64,000 nucleotides of DNA from Lacunisphaera limnophila (GTDB lineage: Bacteria > Verrucomicrobiota > Verrucomicrobiia > Opitutales > Opitutaceae): assembly GCF_001746835.1 (NCBI RefSeq), contig NZ_CP016094.1, forward strand, positions 1,302,001-1,366,000. The letters are read 5' to 3'. The position numbers were made by a program, and so were the translations under genes. Below, piece after piece: positions 48,516-56,814 of the stretch (the first letter of the stretch is position 1; each line of letters starts with the position of its first letter). Under the pieces are notes generated by a model. It was not told where the DNA came from. It saw only the letters and a program-made list of their open reading frames with translations, and did not search any database.

Positions 48516-50018
48516 TCAGGCCTCCAATTGAGGCCGCGTGGGTTCCGGCCAATCAATGTGGAAGAACTTGCCGCGGGGCTTGTCCGTGCGCTCGTAGGTG
48601 TGGGCGCCGAAGTAGTCGCGCTGGCCCTGGAGGAGGTTGGCCGGCAGGCGGGCCGAGCGGTAGCTGTCGTAGTAGGCGAGCGCCGAGCTGAAGGTCGGGG
48701 CCGGCACGCCGCACTCGGCGGCGAGGGCGACGACCTTGCGCCAGTTCTCCTGCGCCTTCTTCACCGTCTTGTTGAAGTAGGCGTCGAGGAGCAGGTTCGC
48801 GAGCTTCGGGTTGCGGGCGTAGGCCTCGGTGATCTTCTGGAGGAAGGTCGCGCGGATGATGCAACCGCCGCGCCATATCTGGGCGATCTCGCCGAAGTTG
48901 AGCTTCCAATTGTATTCCTGCTGGGCGGTGCGCATGAGCTGGAAGCCCTGGGCGTACGAGCAGATCTTGGAGCAGTAGAGGGCGTCGTGGATGGCCTGGA
49001 CGAGCGCCTTTTTGGAGCCGCGGTATTTCTTCTTCGGGCCCTTGAGGATCTTCGAGGCGGCGACACGCTCCTCCTTCACGGCGGAGATGCAGCGGGCGAA
49101 CACGGACTCGGCGATCGTCGGGGCGGGCACGCCCATGTCGAGCGCGTTGACCGAGGTCCACTTGCCCGTGCCCTTCTGGCCGGCGGTGTCGAGGACGATG
49201 TCGACGAAGGGTTTCTTCGTGACCGGGTCCTTCTGCTTGAGGATGTCGGCGGTGATCTCGATGAGGAAGGAGCCGAGCATGCCCTGGTTCCACTCGGAGA
49301 AGATCGCGCCCATCTCGGCGGGCTTGAGGCCGAGGAGGCCCTGCATCAGCGCGTAGGCTTCGCAGATCATCTGCATGTCGCCGTACTCGATGCCGTTGTG
49401 GACCATCTTGACGTAGTGGCCCGCGCCGTTCTCGCCGATGTAGGTGGCGCAGGGGACGCCGCCCTTGATGGGCTTGCCGGGCGCGGCGCCGGTGAGGGGC
49501 TTGCCGGTCTTGGCGTCGACCTTCGCGGCGATCGCGTTCCACACGGGGGCGAGTTCCTTGTAGGCCTCGCGGTCGCCGCCGGGCATGAGGGCCGGGCCGA
49601 AGCGCGCGCCTTCCTCGCCGCCGGACACGCCGGAGCCGATGAAGCGGAGACCCTTTTCCTTCAGCGCCTTCTCGCGGCGGATCGTGTCGGTCCAGAGCGC
49701 GTTGCCGCCGTCGATGATGATGTCACCCGGCTCGAAGAGCGCGGCGAGGCCGTCGATGACGGCGTCGGTGGCCTTGCCGGCCTGGACGAGGATGACGGCC
49801 TTGCGGGGCTTAGCCAACGACTGGACGAACTCCTCGAGGGTCTTGGTGCCGACCACGCCGCCGGGGGTGGAGGGGTTTTCCGCGACAAATTTCTCGGTCT
49901 TCTCGACGGTGCGGTTGTAGACCGAAATCTGGAAGCCGTGGTCGGCGATGTTGAGGGCGAGATTCTGACCCATCACGGCGAGGCCGATGAGTCCGATGTC
50001 GGAGTGGGTTTTGGCCAT
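48516..50018 (-). CDS. gnd: 6-phosphogluconate dehydrogenase (decarboxylating)
   Basis: Makes ribulose 5-phosphate and NADPH in the oxidative pentose-phosphate pathway. The 500-residue protein (start ATG 50018) has the NADP-binding [18 protein letters not shown], the substrate segment [17 protein letters not shown], the catalytic Lys region [18 protein letters not shown], and a C-terminus with [25 protein letters not shown], all typical. The stop codon is 15 bp from the right end of the Tn7-like element. Its native terminator was probably displaced by the insertion. The conserved 3' coding region is a plausible target for TniQ/TnsD. Confidence 0.96.
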   Translation of the reverse strand: MAKTHSDIGLIGLAVMGQNLALNIADHGFQISVYNRTVEKTEKFVAENPSTPGGVVGTKTLEEFVQSLAKPRKAVILVQAGKATDAVIDGLAALFEPGDIIIDGGNALWTDTIRREKALKEKGLRFIGSGVSGGEEGARFGPALMPGGDREAYKELAPVWNAIAAKVDAKTGKPLTGAAPGKPIKGGVPCATYIGENGAGHYVKMVHNGIEYGDMQMICEAYALMQGLLGLKPAEMGAIFSEWNQGMLGSFLIEITADILKQKDPVTKKPFVDIVLDTAGQKGTGKWTSVNALDMGVPAPTIAESVFARCISAVKEERVAASKILKGPKKKYRGSKKALVQAIHDALYCSKICSYAQGFQLMRTAQQEYNWKLNFGEIAQIWRGGCIIRATFLQKITEAYARNPKLANLLLDAYFNKTVKKAQENWRKVVALAAECGVPAPTFSSALAYYDSYRSARLPANLLQGQRDYFGAHTYERTDKPRGKFFHIDWPEPTRPQLEA

Positions 50019-50103
50019 AGGGAATGTCTGGTGTAGCGCCACCCCCAGCAAAGACCAACCTGTTTTTGGGCGGCCGCGTGTAATATCGCGGCCGCGATCT
50101 GGT

Positions 50104-50394
50104 TCAGTTCTTCTGCTTCGAGCTATAAGAGCCCGCGCTGGGGAAAAACGGGGCAATCCGCTCGACCACCGGGGTCAGGAATTTCGGCTCGTTCCGGTTA
50201 TAGACCCAGGAAAAGAAAACCACCGTGAAGACCACGAAGATGACCACGCCGGCGATGACCTTGTTCATCTTCATCACGCGCCGGTATAGCAGGATGGCGA
50301 GGATGAACGCCCCGATGCCAGCGCCGATCTTCAGCCAGACGTCGGGCTTGAGGGTTTGGAGTTTTTCCAGGGCGGTGACGGCAAACAGGAGCAT
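50104..50394 (-). CDS. Small two-helix membrane protein
   Basis: Protein of 96 residues with two hydrophobic segments ([19 protein letters not shown] and [20 protein letters not shown]) separated by a basic loop RRVMKMNK, and a C-terminal tail [22 protein letters not shown]. No recognised family. It lies between gnd and the leftward gene at 50474 on the same strand, with separate gaps of about 80 bp on both sides. Confidence 0.7.
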   Translation of the reverse strand: MLLFAVTALEKLQTLKPDVWLKIGAGIGAFILAILLYRRVMKMNKVIAGVVIFVVFTVVFFSWVYNRNEPKFLTPVVERIAPFFPSAGSYSSKQKN

Positions 50395-50473
50395 GGGACA
50401 GGAGTTATCCCGATTGGCGGGGCAGACGAGTCATTTTTGCGGGGGGTCGGGGATTCACCCGGCTTTGACCGCC

Positions 50474-51358
50474 TCAGGAATAGCGACTGGCCAAACCCAG
50501 ATAATCCAGCAGCCAGGCTTCCCGCCAGACCCGGAAACGGCCCTCCGGGGTGATCTTGCCGTATTCCTCACGCTCGGCGTGGGGCAGGAGGTAGCCCAGC
50601 TCCGTGTTGATCATCTCCATCTGCTGTTGCTGCTGGTTGATGTCATCGATCGGGCTGGTGTCCCAGGCCACCGGCGTCTCCCCGGCCGCGGCCACGCGGT
50701 GGCTGTGCCGGGCGACGAGGGCGGCCAGATCGCGGCGCCACGGGGTGCGCTCGACGTGCCAGTGTTCCGGATAGAAACCGCCGAAGGGGATGTAGAGGTT
50801 GTCGGTGACGTAGCGGCGGCCCGCGGCCGTGCGGGTGACCAGGCTGTAGCAGACGGTGATCGCCCCGCTTTCCTGCGGCACGAAGAGCGTGTGCAGGCGC
50901 ACCGTGTTGTCGTGGTTCTGGTGGACCGAGGTCCGCAACCAGATCCCGCCGCCGAGCTCGGCCTTCAGCGCCTGCACGGAGGTGTAGCGTTGGTCCCGGA
51001 GCCAGTCGCGCACCTTGAGCAGGCGCTTCTGCGTGGGCCACTCGTCGCCGGTGGTGTTCACCACATACCGGGGAAAGAGCGGCAGCGGGCTGAGGCTGAT
51101 GGCGCTCACCTTGAGCCAGTTGAAGGCGGACTCGATGAGGAACCAGAGCAGGAACGCCGCAAGCGCCACGGTCCAGGCGGGGCGGTCGATCCACGCGAGC
51201 TGGGTGTTGGCCTGGGCGGCGAAGAGGGCGAAGAGGATCCAGCGGAGCCACCGGATCGGGATGGCGAGCAAGGGCGAGGCCAGCCGCAGGTTGATGTAGA
51301 ACAACAGCAGCAGGAGCGCGACCGCCGGGGCGAGAACCAGGGACAGCGTCTCGGACAT
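50474..51358 (-). CDS. Membrane protein of unknown function
   Basis: Protein of 294 residues. The N-terminal 90 residues hold three hydrophobic segments (LVLAPAVALLLLLFYI, WILFALFAAQANTQLAW, VALAAFLLWFLIESAF). The rest is soluble and contains VNTTGDEWPTQKRLLKVRDWLRDQRY, YSLVTRTAAGRRYVTDNLYIPFGGFYPEHWH and a Gln-rich stretch DDINQQQQQMEMIN. I do not recognise it. It starts about 50 bp after the dnaN gene ends and may share its transcript. Confidence 0.7.
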   Translation of the reverse strand: MSETLSLVLAPAVALLLLLFYINLRLASPLLAIPIRWLRWILFALFAAQANTQLAWIDRPAWTVALAAFLLWFLIESAFNWLKVSAISLSPLPLFPRYVVNTTGDEWPTQKRLLKVRDWLRDQRYTSVQALKAELGGGIWLRTSVHQNHDNTVRLHTLFVPQESGAITVCYSLVTRTAAGRRYVTDNLYIPFGGFYPEHWHVERTPWRRDLAALVARHSHRVAAAGETPVAWDTSPIDDINQQQQQMEMINTELGYLLPHAEREEYGKITPEGRFRVWREAWLLDYLGLASRYS

Positions 51359-51409
51359 GGTGGCGGAGGTGGAACGCGGCGGGGTGGGTCACCCCGCCCC
51401 CAAGGGCAC

Positions 51410-52534
51410 TCAGCTCAGTCGGACCGGCATGATGACGCAGACGAAGCTCTCCAGGGTCTTGAAGACGCCGGGGCTGACCTCGTCCTTCAGCTCGAAGAAG
51501 ACTTCGTCCTTGGTCAGGGCGCGGAGCGGATCCATCACAAACTGGGGATTGAAGGCGACCTGAAGATCGGGGCCGCTGTAGGAGATCGCCATCGACTCGT
51601 GGGCCTCACCGAAATCGGGCGAGGAGGCCGTGATCTCGAGGAGGTTGGAAGTGACCTTGATCTTGACCGAGTTGGACTTCTCAGAGGTGACCAGCGCGGC
51701 GCGGTGGACACACTGGAGGAAGAGTTCGCGCTCGAGCTTGATGCGCTGGTGGGTCTCCTTCGGGATGACCTGCTGGTAGTTCGGGTAGTTGCCCTCGACC
51801 ACTTTGGAGAAGAGGAAGATGCTGTCGGTCAGGCCGCCAGCTTCCTTCCCGGTCTCGATCTGGAAGGCCGCGCGGCGTTCGTTGAAGGCGATGGTGAGCT
51901 TTTCGCCCTTGCCGAGGAGGCGCAGCAGCTCGGCCACGGTCTTAGCGGGGAGGATGATGGCGCCGCTGGCGGCGGCCGGCACGGCGAGGTCCTTGCTCAC
52001 GAGGGCGAGGCGGCGGCCGTCGGTCGCGACGAGGGCGAGCTTGCCGTCCTTGAAGCTGAAGTAGACCCCGTTGAGGATGTAGCGGGTTTCGTCGGTCGAC
52101 TGGGCGTAGGCGACGTTGCCGAGCATCGTGGCGAGTTCGCCCTGGTCGAGGGTGTGGCTCTTGTCGTCGTTGGAGTCGGGGAGCTTCGGGAACTCCTCGG
52201 CGCCGATGCCCATGATGCGGAAGTTGGAACCGCCGGAGGCGATCTTGGCCTGGTGGTTGGGGGTGGAGTCAAACGAGACATCCACGTTGGGCAGCTCGCG
52301 GACGATGGTGGCGAGGCGCTTGACCGGCAGGGTGATGGAGCCGCCTTCCTTGACCTCGGCCTTGATGCGGCAGCGGATGCCGAGGTCGAGGTTGGTGGTC
52401 GTCAGGGAAATGTGGTCCTTCTCCGCCTCGATGAGCACGTTGCTCAGGATGGGCATGGCCGCCTTGGATCCCACGACATTGAGGACCTGGGCCAGGCCGT
52501 TGCTGAAATGGTCGCGGTTGATCTTGAATTTCAT
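51410..52534 (-). CDS. dnaN: DNA polymerase III beta subunit (sliding clamp)
   Basis: Ring-shaped clamp of 374 residues that holds the replicative polymerase on DNA. The start [37 protein letters not shown] and the end [10 protein letters not shown] are characteristic, as are [14 protein letters not shown] and YQQVIPKE in the first and middle domains. dnaA and recF, common neighbours elsewhere, are not beside it here. The 196-bp upstream gap is AT-richer than its surroundings and holds the promoter. Confidence 0.96.
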   Translation of the reverse strand: MKFKINRDHFSNGLAQVLNVVGSKAAMPILSNVLIEAEKDHISLTTTNLDLGIRCRIKAEVKEGGSITLPVKRLATIVRELPNVDVSFDSTPNHQAKIASGGSNFRIMGIGAEEFPKLPDSNDDKSHTLDQGELATMLGNVAYAQSTDETRYILNGVYFSFKDGKLALVATDGRRLALVSKDLAVPAAASGAIILPAKTVAELLRLLGKGEKLTIAFNERRAAFQIETGKEAGGLTDSIFLFSKVVEGNYPNYQQVIPKETHQRIKLERELFLQCVHRAALVTSEKSNSVKIKVTSNLLEITASSPDFGEAHESMAISYSGPDLQVAFNPQFVMDPLRALTKDEVFFELKDEVSPGVFKTLESFVCVIMPVRLS

Positions 52535-52730
52535 CGGGCGAATCTTGGTTGGGGGGCGTTGATTAACAAAGGAATGATTGAATAGTTATTCAACAAGGAA
52601 GTATCCGTATTATTATGGTCCGCGATTATGAGAGCAACCCGGCGTTTTCAGAGGAGGAAACGGGGCCGGGCGGGCGGTGAGGCGTTTCCCGGTAACCGCG
52701 AATAACCCCGGGTTTGTTCACAGGAAAAAG

Positions 52731-53636
52731 TTATTCAGAATCGCCCTGCTTCATTTTCACAACCTTCCGGCGCAGGACCCGCATCTGGGCTTGCCGGGCA
52801 ACGCGCCGGTAATGGGCGAAGAGGCCGTACGCGATATAACCGAGGAAAATGAAGAAGATCGCGACCTCCCGCAGGCGCCACAGCAGGGCCACGCCGATGA
52901 AGACGAGGACGAAGGTGCGGAAGCGGGTCTTGGTCTCCCAGTTCACCTGTTTGAAGCTGGGGTAGCGGATGGAGCTGACCATCAGGAACGAGACCAGGAT
53001 CAGGATGAACGGCAGGGCGAGAGCCCATTGGCGCAGCTCGCGGGCGTTCAGCTCCAGGTTCAGCAGCAGGAGGACGAGCGAGGCCAGCGTGCCGGCGGCG
53101 GCCGGGATGGGCAGGCCAATGAAATCCTTGTGGGATTCAGCCTCGGCGCGGTGCAGGAGCGGGTTGGTGATGACGTTGAAGCGGGCGAGGCGCACCGCCC
53201 CGCACAGCAGGTAGACAAAGGCGATCAGCCAGCCGAGCTCGCGGAACCACTGGTAGTCCTCCCGCGGCGCCAGGATCAGGAAAAACGCCATCAAGGCCGG
53301 GGCCATGCCGAAGGAGACGACATCGGCCAGCGAGTCGAACTCCGCGCCAAAGAGGGAGGTGCGCCCGCCCATGCGGGCCAGGCGGCCGTCGAGCGAGTCG
53401 AAGACCACCGCCGCGAGGATGAACCAGACCGCCTGGGTGTAGAGCTCGATCGAGGTCAGGGCCGGGTGGGAAACGGCGTATTCGCCGCCGTCCGTGATCA
53501 GGCGCGCCTGGATGCACTTGATGACCGCGATGAACCCGCAGAAGAGGTTCCCGGCCGTCATGAGGTTCGGCAGGAAATAAATCCGGCTGGCCTGGGTGAC
53601 GTTGTAGGGGTTTTCCCGTTGTTCCAGATCAGACAT
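52731..53636 (-). CDS. pssA: CDP-diacylglycerol--serine O-phosphatidyltransferase
   Basis: Inner-membrane enzyme of 301 residues that makes phosphatidylserine, precursor of phosphatidylethanolamine. The CDP-alcohol phosphotransferase motif D-(x)2-DG-(x)2-AR-(x)n-G-(x)3-D-(x)3-D is seen as VFDSLDGRLARMGGRTSLFG followed by AEFDSLADVVSFG. About eight hydrophobic segments follow. I chose the ATG at 53636 (MSDLEQRENPYNV); the frame is open upstream only by chance. It follows a RelE-like gene with an 8-bp gap. Confidence 0.92.
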   Translation of the reverse strand: MSDLEQRENPYNVTQASRIYFLPNLMTAGNLFCGFIAVIKCIQARLITDGGEYAVSHPALTSIELYTQAVWFILAAVVFDSLDGRLARMGGRTSLFGAEFDSLADVVSFGMAPALMAFFLILAPREDYQWFRELGWLIAFVYLLCGAVRLARFNVITNPLLHRAEAESHKDFIGLPIPAAAGTLASLVLLLLNLELNARELRQWALALPFILILVSFLMVSSIRYPSFKQVNWETKTRFRTFVLVFIGVALLWRLREVAIFFIFLGYIAYGLFAHYRRVARQAQMRVLRRKVVKMKQGDSE

Positions 53637-53644
53637 GGGCGGCG

Positions 53645-53995
53645 TTACTTGGTCAGGCTGTCGAGGTACTTCCAGAATTTGGAGTGTTGCTCGAAGAGCT
53701 GCTGCTCGGACACCGGCAGCTTCATGCGGAAAAGCACGTCCTCCAGGGAGTCCTTGTGCAGGATGTACTGGGTGTGGAGGGTCTCGCCCTCGACGGTGAA
53801 GTAGAAGCGGAAGTCGCCCGCGCGCAGCCGGTAGTAGGCGAGTTCCCCGCGCGTGAACTTGCCCAGCGGTTCCCGCGGGTTGGCCAGGTCGGAGGGGCGG
53901 ATGCGGCTGATCGGCTCGATGGCTTCGAGCTGCGCCAGCTTGTCGAGCCGGTTTAGCTCGCGCATGCTTTGCTCGGAAAAAGTGACCTGATACAT
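53645..53995 (-). CDS. RelE/ParE-superfamily-like protein, no partner
   Basis: Protein of 116 residues with the shape of a RelE/ParE-type mRNA interferase: MYQVTFSEQSMRELNRLDKLAQ at the start, then LGKFTRGELAYYRLRAGDFRFYFTVEGETLHTQYILHKDSLEDVLFR, the central strand typical of the family. Toxins of this type are normally paired with an antitoxin gene; none is seen on either side. The C-terminal extension (EQQLFEQHSKFWKYLDSL) is longer than usual. It lies 8 bp before pssA, so it may be a domesticated housekeeping protein. Confidence 0.7.
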   Translation of the reverse strand: MYQVTFSEQSMRELNRLDKLAQLEAIEPISRIRPSDLANPREPLGKFTRGELAYYRLRAGDFRFYFTVEGETLHTQYILHKDSLEDVLFRMKLPVSEQQLFEQHSKFWKYLDSLTK

Positions 53996-54274
53996 GATGG
54001 GTGGGCGTGGACGGTGGGACGGGCGGAACCGGAGGCCGTTGACCCGCAGTCATCAGGCCGGAACCGGACGTTGTGAATGGCTGGTCTGTAACCCACCGGA
54101 TACCGACAGCAACGCAATTAATCCGGCCCCCGGGCAGGGGACGGGGTGCCGGACGTCGCGCGGACGTAACAGGATTGCCCCGCACGGTCCGCCTGACAGG
54201 CTCGGGGTGTCATCCACCCCGAGCCCGTCACCCTTGCCTCCATCCGCGCCGCCCGCCGCCGCCTCGCCGGCGGG

Positions 54275-55435
54275 GTGGTCGTGACGCCCTGTCCGGAATC
54301 CATCCCGTTGTCGGACATCACCGGGGCGCGGATCTTCTGCAAACTCGACAACCTCCAGCGCACCGGCTCGTTCAAGGAACGCGGGGCGCGCAACGCGCTC
54401 CTGCAGCTGGAACCCCGGCAGAAAAAGCGCGGCGTGATCGCGGCCTCGGCCGGGAACCACGCGCTGGGCCTGGCGTATCACGGCCAGCTGCTCGGCATCC
54501 CGGTCACGGTGGTGATGCCGGACTACGCGCCGCTCATCAAGGTGAGCACCTGCCGGAAACTGGGCGCGGTCGTGGTCATGGCGGGCCGCGATTTCGCGGA
54601 GGCGCGCGCCCGGGCCGACGAGCTGGCGGCGGCGGAAGGCCTCGCCTACATCCACGGTTTTGACGACCCCGCGATCATCGCCGGCCAGGGCACGATGGCG
54701 CTGGAGATGCTCGAGCAGGTGCGCGACGCCGACGCCATCGTCTGCCCGATCGGCGGCGCCGGCCTCCTCGCCGGTCTCGCGGTCGCGGCCAAGGCGCTGC
54801 GGCCCGGGATCAAAATCATTGGCGTCGAATCCGGGGCGACGGCCAGCTTCACCGCCGCGCTCCGCGCCCGGCGGCCGGTCACCATCCCGCGCCGGGCCAC
54901 GCTGGCGGACGGCCTGGCCGTGCTGCGCGTAGGCGACAACGCCTTCCGGCTGGCCCGCCCCCGGGTGGACCGCGTGGTCCGCGTGACCGAGGACTGGATC
55001 GCGCTCGCGATCCTTCGCATGATCGAGCTCGAGAAGATTGTGGTCGAGGGCGCGGCGGCCGCCCCGCTGGCCGCCTTGATGGCCGGCCTGCTGCCCGAGT
55101 TGCGCGGTAAAAAAACCATTCTCACCGTCTGCGGCGGCAACATCGACCCCGCGATGCTCAGCCGCGTCATCGAGAAGGGTCTCGTGCACGACGGCCGGCT
55201 GGCGCGTTTCACGGTGATCATCAGTGACCGCCCCGGCGGCTTGGCCGAACTGACGCGCGTCATCGCCGCGAGCGGCGCCAGCATCAAGGACATCGCCCAC
55301 GACCGCGCCTTCAGCGGTCCCGATGTGTCGGCGGTCAACGCCGTGTGCACGGTCGAGACGCGCGACCATGCCCACGTCCGCGAGCTCCACCGCGCCCTGC
55401 GCCGACAGGGCTTTCCCGTCTCGGTGGCGAAATAA
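54275..55435 (+). CDS. Threonine ammonia-lyase (dehydratase) with ACT domain
   Basis: PLP enzyme of 386 residues from the first usable codon, which deaminates threonine (or serine) to 2-oxobutyrate. The Schiff-base Lys34 is in TGSFKERGARN; SAGNHALGLAYHG binds the substrate carboxylate; GGAGLLAG is the phosphate-binding loop. The C-terminal 80 residues (RFTVIISDRPGGLAELTRVI onward) form an ACT domain, as in the shorter catabolic/biosynthetic type. The family N-terminus (ASIRAARRRLAG) continues upstream in frame to about 54209, but there is no ATG, GTG or TTG there before a stop at 54194, so the annotated GTG start may be too late. Confidence 0.88.
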   Translation: MVVTPCPESIPLSDITGARIFCKLDNLQRTGSFKERGARNALLQLEPRQKKRGVIAASAGNHALGLAYHGQLLGIPVTVVMPDYAPLIKVSTCRKLGAVVVMAGRDFAEARARADELAAAEGLAYIHGFDDPAIIAGQGTMALEMLEQVRDADAIVCPIGGAGLLAGLAVAAKALRPGIKIIGVESGATASFTAALRARRPVTIPRRATLADGLAVLRVGDNAFRLARPRVDRVVRVTEDWIALAILRMIELEKIVVEGAAAAPLAALMAGLLPELRGKKTILTVCGGNIDPAMLSRVIEKGLVHDGRLARFTVIISDRPGGLAELTRVIAASGASIKDIAHDRAFSGPDVSAVNAVCTVETRDHAHVRELHRALRRQGFPVSVAK

Positions 55436-55455
55436 ACCGGCGCCAGCCCGAGGCC

Positions 55456-56724
55456 TTACGCCGCTTTTTTTCCGTAGGCCGGGTCGATCTTGACCAGCGC
55501 GGTGGCGAGGAGCGAGGGCAGGGTGGCGAGGCAGACCCAGACGAAGAACCAGCGGTAGCCGAGCTGTTCCTGAATCCAGCCGGCGGCCATGCCGGGAAGC
55601 ATCATGCCGAGCGCCATGAAGCCGGTGCACAGCGCGTAGTGCGCCGTCTTGTGCTCCCCGTCGGCCACCATCATCATGTACACCATGTAGGCGGTGAAGC
55701 CGAAGCCGTAGCCGAATTGCTCCACCGCCAGCGCCGTGCCGATCAGGGCCAGGGACTCCGGCCGGGCCACCGCCAGGAGGATGAACACGGCGTTCGGCGC
55801 GTGCATCGTGAGGATCATCGGCCACAGCATGCGCCGGAGGCCGAAGCGCGAGATCAGGTAGCCGCCCACAAGGCCGCCCAAGGTCAGCGCGATGATGCCG
55901 ATCGTGCCGTAGACGATGCCCACTTGCTGCGTCGTCAGCCCCAGCCCGCCGGCCTCGCGGCCATCGAGCAGGAAGGGCGTCACGAGCTTCAGCAGCTGGG
56001 CCTCGGCAAGCCGGTACACCAGCAGGTAGGTCAGGATGATACCGATGCCCGGCTTGCGGAAGAACGACGCGAAGACCGCGAGGTAGTCGGCCCCCGCCGT
56101 CGGCGAGCGCCGCGCCGGGGTGTCGCCAGTCGGCCGGGGCAACGCGGCCAGATGCCACAGCCCGGCCAGCACGAAGAACACCGCCAGCACGACAAACACC
56201 CAGGCCCAGGCGCGGGCGAAGTCGCCCGTCCGCGCCTGCAGCGCGCCGGCGAGGTAGACCAGACCGCCTTGACCCGCGATCATCGCCAGCCGGTAGAAGG
56301 TGCTGCGGACACCCACAAATGCTGCCTGCTGGTGGGGCGGCAGCGCGAGCAGGTAGAAGCCGTCGGCCGCGATGTCATGGGTCGCGGAGCTGAACGCCAT
56401 CAGCCAGAAGACCGCCAGCGTGTAGCGGAAGAAATCCGGCCCCGGCACGGTCAGGGCCACCAGCGCCAGGGCGGCGCCGACGAGGAACTGCAGGGTGACG
56501 ATCCACCACCGTTTCGTGCGAAAGAGATCCACGAACGGCGACCAGAGCGGCTTGATGACCCAGGGGAGGTAAAGCCAGCTGGTGTAGAGGGCGATGGCCG
56601 TGTTGGAGACCCCGAGATTTTTGTACATGACAACCGACAGGGTCATCACGACGACGTAGGGAATGCCTTGGGCGAAGTAGAGCGACGGGATCCAGCGCCA
56701 GGGCTGCGGGGAGGAGGACTCCAT
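55456..56724 (-). CDS. MFS transporter, AmpG-like (PAT family)
   Basis: Inner-membrane porter of 422 residues with twelve hydrophobic segments. The start IPSLYFAQGIPYVVVMTLSVVMYKNLG, then LPWVIKPLWSPFVDLFRTKRWWIV, and SSATHDIAADGFYLLAL are characteristic of the AmpG/acetyl-CoA-transporter group that imports cell-wall muropeptides. It uses the ATG at 56724. It converges on the threonine ammonia-lyase gene and is divergent from the large sensor kinase. Cell-wall recycling is the likely role; no ampC-type gene is near. Confidence 0.85.
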   Translation of the reverse strand: MESSSPQPWRWIPSLYFAQGIPYVVVMTLSVVMYKNLGVSNTAIALYTSWLYLPWVIKPLWSPFVDLFRTKRWWIVTLQFLVGAALALVALTVPGPDFFRYTLAVFWLMAFSSATHDIAADGFYLLALPPHQQAAFVGVRSTFYRLAMIAGQGGLVYLAGALQARTGDFARAWAWVFVVLAVFFVLAGLWHLAALPRPTGDTPARRSPTAGADYLAVFASFFRKPGIGIILTYLLVYRLAEAQLLKLVTPFLLDGREAGGLGLTTQQVGIVYGTIGIIALTLGGLVGGYLISRFGLRRMLWPMILTMHAPNAVFILLAVARPESLALIGTALAVEQFGYGFGFTAYMVYMMMVADGEHKTAHYALCTGFMALGMMLPGMAAGWIQEQLGYRWFFVWVCLATLPSLLATALVKIDPAYGKKAA

Positions 56725-56814
56725 GGTTGGCAACACGGTGGTGGCCGCGCCGCCCCGGCGCAACGGCAGACCGCGCCACTTTAGGACAAGGTACGCGGAG
56801 CTAACACCCTTGCC

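Noticed and set aside
52535..52730. Replication origin beside dnaN
   Set aside because: The gap is somewhat AT-rich and has one or two weak DnaA-box-like words, but no dnaA gene and no cluster of good boxes.
54053..56158. A 701-codon open frame on the minus strand across the threonine ammonia-lyase gene
   Set aside because: It is antisense to the lyase and out of frame with the AmpG-like gene; composition is typical of a GC-bias artefact.
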